Source of the DNA: Asaia platycodi JCM 25414 | GTDB taxonomy: Bacteria > Pseudomonadota > Alphaproteobacteria > Acetobacterales > Acetobacteraceae | Reading direction: 5' to 3' | NCBI RefSeq assembly: GCF_000614545.1 | Contig: NZ_BAKW01000015.1 | Span: forward strand, 24,437-88,436 | DNA: 64,000 bases | Position numbers and translations under genes: made by a program | Notes under the pieces: generated by a model | Seen by the model: only the letters and a program-made list of their open reading frames with translations | Database searches by the model: none | Told to the model about the DNA's origin: nothing | Shown: positions 29,285 through 38,752 of the stretch, in pieces | Numbering within the stretch: position 1 is the first letter of the stretch | Layout of the letters: each line of letters begins with the position of its first letter

Positions 29285-29603
29285 GCATACTCGACTTTAA
29301 TCACCCGAAAGATTTTTTAATTTACTGCCTGGTGAAGCATCGGACGGCGGAATTTCGTTACGGCCTGACTCCCGGTCACCGATCAGATTGACGCTGCGGA
29401 TTGCTTGGAAACAAATTCTGTCGGCCTATTTTGCCAGATTGATTATGGTTTTGGGTGATTATAAGACAATGTCTGCTCCAAAGCGCTGGGCACGGTTCGA
29501 ATAATTAAGCCTTCCGTCATCTGTTGCGAACTGGCTGTATACGGTTCCATGGATGCAGTCTGGGCAGGGTTTTGTTCTCAATATTTGCGTAGACTTGTGG
29601 CAA
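29285..29603. other. Non-coding gap between methyltransferase-like gene and transposase remnant
   Basis: No supported gene in these 319 bases. All frames are closed at short intervals. The stretch may be scrambled debris of an earlier insertion. Confidence 0.4.
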
Positions 29604-30159
29604 TCATTGATGAATATATGAACTGACTCGAGGTGGCGTTGACAGAAGCTCGAGCAGCCAGCGCGGCTCTGGCACCGGAAGGGGCAACGACATCAAGAGG
29701 TCTTTAGCTTTGTGGTCTGGAACCTGGCCTCCTGTGAAGGCAAAGCCGAAAGAACGTCCCTGATTTTCACATCACGTGTGGACTTCGCCCGTCAAGCCGC
29801 CGCGTGATCTACCAAAATCCTCCGAGCCAGCCCCATGCTTGCGCCTGTAGCCTATGACTGGGCTTTGATCACGGTGCCGGCGATCATGTGCTGCCGGTCA
29901 TCGTTTCAGCCCCTGCTCTGCCAGTGTTGGCAGCGTGGCGTCTTGTTCAGTCCAATGCCGGAACCGGACACAGGCTGCGTTCTACTTACCGTAGCGCTCA
30001 TGCATATCCCGCCACGGGCAGCCAGTTCGCGTAGCATGCAGCATACCATTGAGAAACTGGGGATTATCTCAGACCGGTCGAACCTAATACCGGCGTTCGG
30101 GTGGTAAAATCGGGACGATCAATACCCATTCCTGATCCGTAAGATCCCCCCCGCGCCAT
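29604..30159 (-). mobile_element. Decayed, truncated IS5-family transposase
   Basis: Read on the minus strand from ATG 30159 the sequence gives MARG, then (after a one-base slip) DLTDQEWVLIVPILPPERR. Stop codons interrupt it, but FLNGMLHATRTGCPWRDMHERYGK, a WTEQDATLPTLAEQGL-like stretch and GRSRGGLTGEVHT are recognisable, followed by GRSFGFAFTGGQVPDHKAKDLL. This is the order seen in IS5-type (DUF4096 plus DDE) transposases. The C-terminal half with the rest of the DDE triad is missing. Several stops and slips make it a dead copy. I could not identify terminal inverted repeats. Confidence 0.82.
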
Positions 30160-30280
30160 ACCTGTTTCCTGAAACCGATATCTTGCAGACCCAAAGTGAG
30201 CCAGACCGTAAGCAGATCGTATAGGCCTATTAGCAATGTGACTCGAAGACCTTCTCATGTCTTGGGCAGGGCGCTGGGTA

Positions 30281-31859
30281 TTATTCAGAGCGGTGAGACG
30301 CGTCATCGCTATCTGCTGGCATGCGCAGGATTGCCTCGAAAATGGCATGATGGAGCCCCGCTGGTGTGAGGTCCTGCTCGGATTGCGGCGTTGAAATTCC
30401 CCCCCGAATTCGCAGATAAGAAACGGTGTATGCCTTCCATTGCCGGGCCTGACCGCGTTCGGAATGGTGGGGCGATGATCGCCATAAAAGGCTAGAAGTG
30501 CAGGATGTCCGCATTTCGCCAGAGCGTCATGAATTACGCCGAGAAGAGCGTCCCCATGCGCTACGTGGTCCAGATAGGCCGACAACCCTCCAGCCATGGC
30601 CCGTGATTTTCTATGGTAACCGCGAAGATGAAGGTGCTCTGATTGTTGCGGATAGCATTTTCGATCAGGCCAACGAGTTGCTCCCCGAGGCTTCTGTCGC
30701 TTATATGCGGCCCACATTTTGCCTTGCCTTCGAATTCGTTAGCCCCGACCAGCGTTGTGAAACCACTGGCTGGCATAAGTCGGTCGCGTGCGTAAAACCT
30801 CATGTCGTGAGGATGCACGAAGATCCTGTTTTCAAAGAGGGATTCGAGCCTTTTCGGAAGCGCATCTTGAAAATGCGAGTGCGCACTCAGATAGGGATCG
30901 AAGCGTCTGAAGCCCAGTTCGGTCTCTTCATGGCCAAAGAGTACCCCGTATTCCGTACGCATCGTGTAAGCGCCAAAGCCCGACATATGCAGGCGGCCAT
31001 AGTGTCGTGCTGTTTGGCGTAGCTGCTCCAGCTTGGGTAAGGGCGACAGACCCGCGTTCGCTGGCATGAGAGTCGTCGGATCGGCGAAGGACTCGCATTG
31101 TATGACGACGACGATCGGGGCTTTCTCCCGCGGCGGTTCTCTCCGCGCTGCCCGGCTGTGCGACGAGAGGGGACGGTGCCGATCCTGCAGCCAGAGTAAC
31201 CAGCTGATTGACGTTGTCGCCAGAAACCCGTGCGTCGGCATCGCAGCGTTGTAATCAGGCAGGGGCATGAGGCGGCGGGGCAGGGACGTGCGTGCAAGTT
31301 CATGTAAAAGAAGTAACGAACTGACACCGAATAAGAGACCGATGATACGCAGTAAAAGGGTCGAACCACCGGCACGCGTCAGATGCGTGAGGTCGTAAAC
31401 GAAGAGGGCTCCCACGGTCAGAACGGTTGCCGATAGTCCTGACAGAACTGCGACGCGAGCGGGAAGAGGCAGGGCATCAACATAGAAGCGCGGATGCTGG
31501 AAGCATGCTTTTACCAACACGGCATCGCTGAACAGCAGTGGCTCGTCGAGCAGGCCGCGTTTGAGATTCGAGCCAAGAACAAGAAGAGCTATTGCGACGA
31601 TGCTGAGCACACCCGCACCGAGTACCCGCCCGGTCACAGCAAGAGCGCATCCAAATATCAGCAGGAGTGGAAGCACTCTGAACGGTAGCCCCATCGCGCG
31701 CGCCCGAAGAAACGTTGAACGATGCGTTGGGTATTTATTGGGCTGTGCCATGCGATCGAGTGACGAGGCTATGACCAGAACGGCGAAAAACGTGCTCAGG
31801 AGCAGGATCACGGCAAGGTGCCCTCTGGAAAAAAAGAGCGCACGCCGCCTTTTATCCAA
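30281..31859 (-). CDS. LTA-synthase-like sulfatase / phosphoglycerol transferase, two frameshifts
   Basis: The N-terminal 220 residues hold about five membrane helices; the C-terminal part is an alkaline-phosphatase-superfamily domain. It has IVVVIQCESFADP (first metal site), SGFGAYTMRTEYGVLFG with a candidate nucleophile Thr, TIENHGPWLEG and FYGDHRPTIPNAV (Asp-His metal ligands). This order is that of LtaS/OpgB-type phosphoglycerol transferases. A missing base at about 30585 splits WLEG from LSAYLDHVAHGDALLG, and a second slip in the C7 run at 30399-30405 separates LICEFGG from STPQSEQDLTPAGLHHAIFEAI. It is divergent from the kpsC-like gene and probably modifies a surface glycan or periplasmic glucan. 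Confidence 0.78.
30399..30405. repeat. C7 homopolymer at a frameshift in the LTA-synthase-like gene
   Basis: Seven C residues on the plus strand (poly-G in the coding strand). Eight or five residues would keep the gene in frame to the conserved C-terminus; seven does not. It is either a homopolymer sequencing error or a slippage site of a phase-variable surface-modification gene. Confidence 0.6.
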
Positions 31860-32082
31860 GTCGATGAGGGTAGTTTCTGGGTCTCGAACGGGAAGAAAAT
31901 GGAATTCGGTTCAGGTTGCATTGTCACTCTTATCGGTTGGCTCTCGTGTTGACAGCTCAGCCCTCACCTGACAAGCGTGCGGGGGCTATCCTTGCATATC
32001 GTTTTGTGGGCGTCGTTCTCTGTTCGAGTTTCTGAAACATTCCGGTCGACCAGGGGCGATCCGAGCAGATGCGAAAGCTCTC

Positions 32083-33741
32083 ATGGATATGAGTTTGGCT
32101 CCCGCCCTGCTGTCGGTTCCTCCTTTTGCCGCGCGTCTGCCTGTTCTGGGTAAGAACGATTGCCTCTGGAACGACATCGTTCCACGACCGGTCGATCGCC
32201 TTAACGACCCTATCGTTCAAATCGTTTTGCAGGAGCAAATCGGAGGAACGTTCTGGGCTCCCGACTCACCCGTGCGACGCAGATGTCTCGTTTGTGCGCC
32301 TGGCAATCTGCAAGACGCTGAGATTCTATGGGCCGCGGTAAAAGTCCGTCGCCCGGCCGGTGATTTACTGCTGGTTTTGCCAGACACTGCGCCGCACTGG
32401 CGCAAATTGCGTGAGCGTGTCGTGGTCGAAGGCGGCGCCGCCGTGTGTCTGCCGGTCAATCCGTCATCTCTACTGGGTGCGGCACAGGAAGTGTTTGTGC
32501 TTGCTGGCATCGTTTCGTCCCTGGTCGCGCTGGCGGCTTTGTCCGGCCTGACGCTCTGGAACGTGAGCCGGTCGGGAGGCTGGCCCGATTTTCCCGACCC
32601 TGATGCGCATGGTAAAGCTGTAGCGCTTCTTCTGGATTATACGCATTATCAGTGCCCTTATACTGGTGCGCCTTTTCCGGTTGAAGCGGCTTCAACGCTT
32701 CTGATTGAGTGGCGAAACATATTGCGGCAGAATCGTGAGATAGCGGTCTGTTCCGGCATGGCTTGGTGGAAACGGAAAAGGATCGGCGAGTTCTTCTCCA
32801 CCGCAGATTCCCGGCGTCCAAAGCCTGTCTTCAGACGAAGCGCGAAGGTGATCGTTACCGCCGCGCGCCGGGGCAGGGGCGGCATTGCAGTCTGGTCTAC
32901 CAGAATGCCGCGAGGGCTCGAAACTGCTGCGAGGTCTACACATCTTCCTCTTTATCGCGTCGAAGACGGCTTTATTCGTTCCGCAGGTCTGGGGAGCGGA
33001 ATGCTTCCACCTGCATCGATTATTGTTGATCGTCTGGGCGTCTATTATGACCCACGAACGCCGAGTGATCTCGAGTCAATTCTCGCCACACACCCTCTCG
33101 GGCCTGATCTGCAGACTCGAGCGGGGCGTCTCATAGAGACCATCGTCACCCTGGCTGTGTCCAAATACGCTCATGGCGGCGCCAGCCCCAGTCTCGAAGC
33201 GCCGAAAGGGCGCAAGGTCATTCTCGTGCCGGGGCAGGTTGCTGACGATCTTTCGGTTCTTCTCGGGGGGGCAAGTGTGGGAGGTAATCTCGAATTGCTG
33301 AGACGCGTCCGGGAATCAGAGCCTGAGGCCTTTATCGTGTATCGACCCCACCCTGACGTCGATGCCGGTCATCGCAAGGGCGCGATCGCGGATTCCGTGA
33401 TTTTAGAGTTTGCCGATCGGATCTGCAGGGAAAGCGCGATGGCGCCTCTGCTCGATGCGGTCGATGAGGTGCATACCCTGACATCGCTTGCCGGATTTGA
33501 AGCGCTCATGCGTTGCAAGCCTGTGACTACTTACGGACAGCCCTTCTACGCAGGTTGGGGTCTTACCCGTGATCACGAGCCGGTTACGCGTCGGACGAGG
33601 CAACTTAACAGGGAGCAGCTTGTTGCTGCCACATTGCTGCTTTACCCGCGCTATATTGACCCATTAACCGACTGCCATGCGGGCCCGAAACACTTATCTC
33701 ACGTTTTCCGATTTCGGAATTGTGGCGTCCGGGGCTTCTGA
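32083..33741 (+). CDS. KpsC-like capsule polysaccharide glycosyltransferase (beta-Kdo-transferase family)
   Basis: KpsC-type enzymes add beta-Kdo residues to the lipid anchor of group 2 capsules. The C-terminal 320 residues form one complete KpsC module: LYRVEDGFIRSAGLGSG near 295, DRLGVYYDPRTPSDLE, KVILVPGQVADDLSVL near 385, VYRPHPDVDAGHRKG near 425 and EVHTLTSLAGFEALMR with YGQPFYAGWGLT near 490. Classical KpsC has two such modules (about 670 residues). Here the first 230 residues only faintly recall the second half of a module, ending in an EWRNILRQNR...WWKRKRIGEFF linker. The enzyme may therefore have a single active site. It is 95 bases upstream of the kpsS-like gene. Confidence 0.85.
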   Translation: MDMSLAPALLSVPPFAARLPVLGKNDCLWNDIVPRPVDRLNDPIVQIVLQEQIGGTFWAPDSPVRRRCLVCAPGNLQDAEILWAAVKVRRPAGDLLLVLPDTAPHWRKLRERVVVEGGAAVCLPVNPSSLLGAAQEVFVLAGIVSSLVALAALSGLTLWNVSRSGGWPDFPDPDAHGKAVALLLDYTHYQCPYTGAPFPVEAASTLLIEWRNILRQNREIAVCSGMAWWKRKRIGEFFSTADSRRPKPVFRRSAKVIVTAARRGRGGIAVWSTRMPRGLETAARSTHLPLYRVEDGFIRSAGLGSGMLPPASIIVDRLGVYYDPRTPSDLESILATHPLGPDLQTRAGRLIETIVTLAVSKYAHGGASPSLEAPKGRKVILVPGQVADDLSVLLGGASVGGNLELLRRVRESEPEAFIVYRPHPDVDAGHRKGAIADSVILEFADRICRESAMAPLLDAVDEVHTLTSLAGFEALMRCKPVTTYGQPFYAGWGLTRDHEPVTRRTRQLNREQLVAATLLLYPRYIDPLTDCHAGPKHLSHVFRFRNCGVRGF

Positions 33742-33836
33742 TGCGCTTGCGACGATATCAGGGAGTTATGTCGAAAATGACCAGAAAAGGCTTCCAGGAT
33801 GTGTCTCGTCTCCTTTTCCGAAGCCGGGGACCTTGA

Positions 33837-35234
33837 GTGAACGAGACTGAGACTGTGAAAAGCGCCGCGAAATTGCCAAAGGTGGCCGAACAAGAGGCTG
33901 CGCCGCGTGTTCAGCGCAATGTCCTTCTCCTGCAAGGATTGATGGGACCGTTTTTCGGGAAGATCGGCAAGGCGCTACGCGACGATGGCTACGGCGTGTG
34001 GAAGGTCAATTTCAACGGCGGAGACCGTTTGTTTTGGCGTTTGCCTAATGGAATTGACTTCACGGGGCGGCCTAATGAGTGGCCCGATGCGCTGGCTCAG
34101 ATTATTGCCACACGAGAGATCACGGACGTGTTGCTCTTCGGAGACTGTCGCCCGTTGCATAGTGCCGCGATAGCCGTGTGCAGTCGCTTGCATATCCCAG
34201 TACATGTTTTCGAAGAAGGCTACATCCGCCCCGATTGGGTGACGTTGGAGCTTGGTGGCGTCAACGGCAATTCCAGCCTCCCTAGAGACCCTCAATATTA
34301 TTTGCAGCGAGCCCAGGAACTTCCGCCTGCGCCTGAGCATCACCCTGTGCCCTCATCATTCAGGACGAGAGCGCTCCAGGGGCTGGCGTATAATACGGCT
34401 GATCTTCTCTCACGCTGGTATTACCGACACTGGGATAATTACAGGCCCTGGCATCCCCTGACGGAAGGGATGGGATGGCTTCGCAAGCTTCTCGCAAAGA
34501 AAGAACGCGCTCAGCGAACGCAGGATACACTGGAAAAGCTACGGCAGGCAGAGGCGCCGTTCATGCTGTTCCCGCTGCAACTGGACGCGGATGCCCAGGT
34601 ACGCCTGCACTCCAGCTTCAGCGGTATGGCGGAGGCCATTCGCGCGGTTATCGCCTCATTTGCTGCACACGCCCCGCATGGCCTGCGTCTGGCCATCAAA
34701 GAGCATCCGCTTGATAACAACATTCGCAACTGGCGGAACGAAGTGGCCTTGCAGGCGGCAGCCTATGGTGTTGCGGATCGGGTGGATTACTTCGAAACCG
34801 GTGACATAGCTGAACTGGTGCGTCGCGCGATGGGTGTCATTACGATCAATAGCACGACCGGCACCCTGGCTCTGGCGGAGGGCAAGCCAGTCATTACATT
34901 GGGTGACGCAGTCTACAGCCTGCCTGGAATCACCTTTCAGGGGACGCTGGAGGAATTCTGGGGCGATCCTGGTAAGCCGGATCGTGCCATTTTCACGGCT
35001 TATCGTCGTGTACTCATAGATCGCTGCTTGATTCCGGGGGGGTTCTTTTCGGATGAGGGGATCGACAAACTCGTTGATAGCGCAATTGAGCGTCTGACGA
35101 ATCATAGCCCGCTTGATTTTGCTGCGGCTTCACGCGCTGAGATGCAACGCAGAGAGGCGCTGAGACGTGAGCTTGCGCATAATCCCAGCCAGTTGAAGAA
35201 TGTCATCCCGGTAACGCGACAATTGCCGACATGA
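33837..35234 (+). CDS. KpsS-like capsule polysaccharide glycosyltransferase (Kdo-transferase family)
   Basis: The protein resembles KpsS, which adds the first beta-Kdo to phosphatidylglycerol as the capsule anchor. Motifs are VLLLQGLMGPFFGKIGKALR near residue 30, FNGGDRLFW, DVLLFGDCRPLHSAA near 97, VFEEGYIRPDWVTLE near 123, FMLFPLQLDADAQVRLHS near 245, LAIKEHPLDNN near 285 and the ITINSTTGTLALAEGKPVITLG segment near 335. The length of 465 residues is slightly above usual. The start is a GTG (33837); no better ATG exists. The stop overlaps the ATG of the following glycosyltransferase, so the two are coupled. Confidence 0.87.
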   Translation: MNETETVKSAAKLPKVAEQEAAPRVQRNVLLLQGLMGPFFGKIGKALRDDGYGVWKVNFNGGDRLFWRLPNGIDFTGRPNEWPDALAQIIATREITDVLLFGDCRPLHSAAIAVCSRLHIPVHVFEEGYIRPDWVTLELGGVNGNSSLPRDPQYYLQRAQELPPAPEHHPVPSSFRTRALQGLAYNTADLLSRWYYRHWDNYRPWHPLTEGMGWLRKLLAKKERAQRTQDTLEKLRQAEAPFMLFPLQLDADAQVRLHSSFSGMAEAIRAVIASFAAHAPHGLRLAIKEHPLDNNIRNWRNEVALQAAAYGVADRVDYFETGDIAELVRRAMGVITINSTTGTLALAEGKPVITLGDAVYSLPGITFQGTLEEFWGDPGKPDRAIFTAYRRVLIDRCLIPGGFFSDEGIDKLVDSAIERLTNHSPLDFAAASRAEMQRREALRRELAHNPSQLKNVIPVTRQLPT

Positions 35235-36493
35235 GTTCTTTTCTCGCGCCAACGCGGCCTTTCTACACGCTCGATATCTCCAGGTTACTGTCGCGCTCCA
35301 AGGCACTGGTTCCTACCGGGATCGACCGTGTTGAACTGGAATACGCTCGATATCTACTGCAGGAGGCACCAGAGCGACTTGAACTTGCGGCAATGCATCC
35401 TTTGGGGCGATTTTCTGCTTTGCCGTTTTTTGAAGCTAGTGACTTTATCACTGCAATAGGCAATTTTTGGGACCGGGGCACGGGTACCGAAACGGCGGTA
35501 TCGCGATTAGCCTCGCGTCTGCGGGCTCGCCTCCTCATGCCGAGGCTGGTGCGAAGAGACGCAAGGCAACCCGCGGCATCTCAGGCGCGTGTCTACCTTC
35601 ATGTCTCTCATCACCATCTTGTAAGGCCTGCAGTGATCGAGACCGCAATAAAGCGTCGGCCAAGCACTATATTCGTACCGATGGTGCATGATTTGATTCC
35701 GCTCGAGTATCCTGAATATTCTCGGCCGAGAGAATTTGAACGTCACAAGCGGCGTATAGATACAGTATTGCGTTATGCAGATGCGGTTTTGACACCATCG
35801 CGCGCCGTACGCGCCTCGCTGGAGCACCACATCATTTCCGCAGACAGGAAGAATCTACCTGTCTGGCCGGTTCCGCACGGCGTCAATCTTAAAGCCCTTG
35901 AGGATGATGTCTCATCACAAGATCGAGCGACCCAAAAACCTTATTTCATCTATTTAAGCACGATCGAGGCACGGAAAAACCATCTTCTACTACTCAATAT
36001 CTGGCGGAGACTCATTGAAATCCATGGGGATGCGGCGCCGAGGCTGATCATTGTTGGTAAACGTGGTTGGGAAAATGAGCAGGTCCTAGATATGCTTGAG
36101 CGTTGTCCGAGCCTGAAGGGGAGCGTACAAGAGTATAATTCTTTGCCCGATACTGAAGTTGTCAGGCTGTTGCGTGGGGCTCATGCGCTACTGTTTCCGT
36201 CATTCACGGAGGGGTTCGGGCTTCCTCTGGCTGAAGCCCTTGCGCTAGGTACCCCAGTGCTGTGCTCCGATATCCCTGTCTTCCGTGAAATTGGCGGAGA
36301 TGCCGCGCACTATATTGATCCACTCGATGGTTTGAATTGGATGCGCCAGATCATATTATTGACGAGAATGACAATAGATGAAGCTCACAACTCGGTCCCA
36401 CCCGTTCGAAGATTTATCGACTGGCCAGAAAGTGTCGGGATTGCTCTCGGCCATATAGAGAGCTTCGTCGCCCAGCGTCATCCGGGCCGGTGA
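35231..36493 (+). CDS. GT4-family glycosyltransferase
   Basis: A 420-residue GT-B enzyme. Signs are the N-terminal PTGIDRVELEYARYLL segment, MVHDLIPLEYPEYSRP near 155, YADAVLTPSRAVRASL, a donor-side YFIYLSTIEARKNHLLLL near 240, LIIVGKRGWEN near 275 and the hallmark LLFPSFTEGFGLPLAEALALGTPVL, with the EX7E glutamates, near 320. It is coupled to kpsS by an ATGA overlap and so probably builds the capsule repeat or linker. The sugar specificity cannot be told. A strong hairpin covers its stop codon. Confidence 0.87.
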   Translation: MSSFLAPTRPFYTLDISRLLSRSKALVPTGIDRVELEYARYLLQEAPERLELAAMHPLGRFSALPFFEASDFITAIGNFWDRGTGTETAVSRLASRLRARLLMPRLVRRDARQPAASQARVYLHVSHHHLVRPAVIETAIKRRPSTIFVPMVHDLIPLEYPEYSRPREFERHKRRIDTVLRYADAVLTPSRAVRASLEHHIISADRKNLPVWPVPHGVNLKALEDDVSSQDRATQKPYFIYLSTIEARKNHLLLLNIWRRLIEIHGDAAPRLIIVGKRGWENEQVLDMLERCPSLKGSVQEYNSLPDTEVVRLLRGAHALLFPSFTEGFGLPLAEALALGTPVLCSDIPVFREIGGDAAHYIDPLDGLNWMRQIILLTRMTIDEAHNSVPPVRRFIDWPESVGIALGHIESFVAQRHPGR

Positions 36494-36502
36494 AGGCCCG
36501 GA
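36481..36502. terminator. Hairpin between convergent GT4 and phosphohexomutase genes
   Basis: TCCGGGCC (36481-36488) and GGCCCGGA (36495-36502) form a perfect 8-bp stem with a 6-base loop that contains the stop codon of the glycosyltransferase. It lies in the 21-base gap between two convergent genes and could serve both strands. There is no long U-tract on either side, so it may work with Rho or as a transcript-end stabiliser. Confidence 0.6.
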
Positions 36503-36514
36503 TGTTCGCAGAGG

Positions 36515-37987
36515 TCAATCTTGTTTCCACGAACTGACAGCAGCTAGTCCGATAGCGAGCAACTCCCCGGCGCGCTCTTGAGTGTCCGCTTCTACATAGA
36601 CGCGAAGTTCAGGAGCATTGCCCGATGGGCGTAGATGAATATTCTCGCCATTTTCGAAAGTCATGCGCACACCGTCCGTCTCATCGACAAGCAACAAAGG
36701 ACCGCAAGCAGTCAGAAAACCCAGAGATTTTGCGACTTCTTCGGGCGCGGCGCGAAGAGTTTCAATCTTTGCCTGGCTTATGACGGTTGGAATTTCTGCG
36801 AGGCGGTCGCTCAGGGTGAAACGCGGCGGTAATTTGCGTATCAGGACGCCAAGCGTGCACCCGGACTGACGCGCACTCACCAGGGCGCACAGCATGGGAA
36901 GTACTGCGTCTCGCGTCGGCAAGGAAGGTATCATGCGCCCTTCGAGTGTCACCGGGCTTGCAAGTAGAAATCCACCATTCGCCTCGTATCCAACCGAGGG
37001 AACAACCCCCATGAGTGCGGCTTGCGTCATGCTCTCCACCACAAATGGTGAGCCGATTCGTGTGCGGTGAACCTCTTGAGCGAACCCCGATTTTTCAAGA
37101 GCCGTGTTACTGCTCACGGGCGTAGTGACGGAAGCAGCGCCCAGAAACTGCGCGGTCACGATACCAAGGACATCGCCTCTTAGCCAGTTTCCGGCTTCAT
37201 CTGCCAATAATGGGCGATCTGAGTCGCCATCGGTGGTCAGAATGGCGTCTAGCGTGTGTTGTGCACTCCACACGCGCGCGAGCGTTTCATCCTCCGGGCG
37301 CACGGCTTCGGTGTCGACCGGAATGAAAATGTCGGAACGTCCCAAGGGTACCGCTAGGCCGCCGAGTGCCGTAACGATTTGCGCCAGGACGTCTCGTCCG
37401 ACAGCCGAGTGCTGATAAATACCCAGTTTGAGGCCGGAGAGTGCCTCGGGTCCGAAGAATTCTCTGTAACGCGTGACGTAGTCCGGTACGACATCGAAAG
37501 CCTCAGGGGGAGTGATATCGGCGATTAGGGTGCCGGCTGTATCGAACCATCCTGCAGGCAGATCGACGTCCTGCTCGCGCATCGCCGTTTCGTCGGGCTT
37601 TAGAAACTCACCATGGGCGCGGTTGAATTTGATGCCGTTGCGGTCAGATGGAATATGACTGCCGGTCACCATGAGAGAAGGAATGCCTTGGGAAAACGCA
37701 TGGCGACACAGGGCGGGTGTCGGAACCTGGCCGCAGAAAACTGCCTCACCCTTCATCTGAATTACTGCAGCAACGCAGGCGCGCATGATGCGGGGCGTGC
37801 TAGGACGCAAATCGCCGGCAATGGCCACAGCAACGCCCGGCGCGAACTCTCCAACCGAGCTCAGATGTTTGAGATACCCCACCGTATACGCGTAACAAAC
37901 CGCGTCTGTCATCGCTGTGACCAGGCCTCGGGCGCCACTCGTGCCGAAGGCGACACCGGATTGCGCCATCCACTCTGCAATCTTCAT
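36515..37987 (-). CDS. Phosphomannomutase/phosphoglucomutase family protein
   Basis: An alpha-D-phosphohexomutase that would interconvert hexose 1- and 6-phosphates to make nucleotide sugars. It shows GTSGARGLV near residue 15, the catalytic phosphoserine loop VTGSHIPSDRNGIKF near 110, the metal-binding loop TTDGDSDRPLLAD near 250, a GYEANGGFLL sugar-binding loop near 340 and the phosphate-binding LRPSGNAPELRVY near 455. All four functional loops are intact. At 490 residues it is near family size. It runs opposite to the surrounding glycosyltransferase genes but is set within the polysaccharide locus, which fits supply of sugar precursors. Confidence 0.9.
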   Translation of the reverse strand: MKIAEWMAQSGVAFGTSGARGLVTAMTDAVCYAYTVGYLKHLSSVGEFAPGVAVAIAGDLRPSTPRIMRACVAAVIQMKGEAVFCGQVPTPALCRHAFSQGIPSLMVTGSHIPSDRNGIKFNRAHGEFLKPDETAMREQDVDLPAGWFDTAGTLIADITPPEAFDVVPDYVTRYREFFGPEALSGLKLGIYQHSAVGRDVLAQIVTALGGLAVPLGRSDIFIPVDTEAVRPEDETLARVWSAQHTLDAILTTDGDSDRPLLADEAGNWLRGDVLGIVTAQFLGAASVTTPVSSNTALEKSGFAQEVHRTRIGSPFVVESMTQAALMGVVPSVGYEANGGFLLASPVTLEGRMIPSLPTRDAVLPMLCALVSARQSGCTLGVLIRKLPPRFTLSDRLAEIPTVISQAKIETLRAAPEEVAKSLGFLTACGPLLLVDETDGVRMTFENGENIHLRPSGNAPELRVYVEADTQERAGELLAIGLAAVSSWKQD

Positions 37988-38752
37988 GTAAAACTAAAAC
38001 CTTTCCCATCAGAAGGAATTCAGACGTAACTGCCTGATAGCCCTGCTGTTCGATTTCGAACATAATCGGTCTTGTTGAAAGATGCTTTCTGTTTGTTCGC
38101 TCGTAACTTTGGGCAACTCGACCCACGGGTGAGGGCGTCTTTCAAAAGACTATCAGCAATTCTCCGGCAAGGCGTAGGAAGAACAAACGTTGCGCGGGCA
38201 CGATACCGGTCAGCTCCGAGCCTTGGCGGAGCCCGGGCCGTAGCCGCGATCAGGAAGTGAGCGCCAGAATGCTCTTTCGATCGAGCTGGTAAGGGCTTGT
38301 GTTCTTCTTACTAGATATCCATTCACATTTTTTCGGGCAAAAGCGCCGTGCCGCCCTGACGAGAATCGATGTGAGAGGATCGCCGACCAGGTCTGCCTTT
38401 GCGGTTTGGTGGCAGAGAAGTCGGCCCTCCCTTTAGTCGAGAAGTAGGGTCTGGTTTCGCTCAGGGACAGCGAAGCTGCTTGGCTCTGCGGTCAGAAAGA
38501 GCAAAGGGCTTTTTAGGCGCAGCTGAGACGAAAAGTCGACGCTGATTGGAAACAGGGCGCAACGCTTAGAATCCGTCTTTCTCGTTTCGTCATGCTTTCT
38601 ATTTATTTCTGTCAAGTTTTTGGTCTTCGGGTTCTTGATTGCCGTGTTGACGGTTGCCTCGAGCAGCAGAATAAACGATGCTGTGTTCGTTCGCAGGCCG
38701 AAGAAGAAAGCTGTTCCATTGAGGAGAGACCCATCGCAGAAGGGATCCAGGC
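37988..38752. other. Non-coding stretch inside the polysaccharide locus
   Basis: No supported gene in these 765 bases; the open frames are short and without ribosome binding sites or recognisable motifs. It separates the divergent phosphohexomutase gene and hydroxylase gene and should hold their promoters. It is longer than needed and could be the remains of deleted material. Confidence 0.5.
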
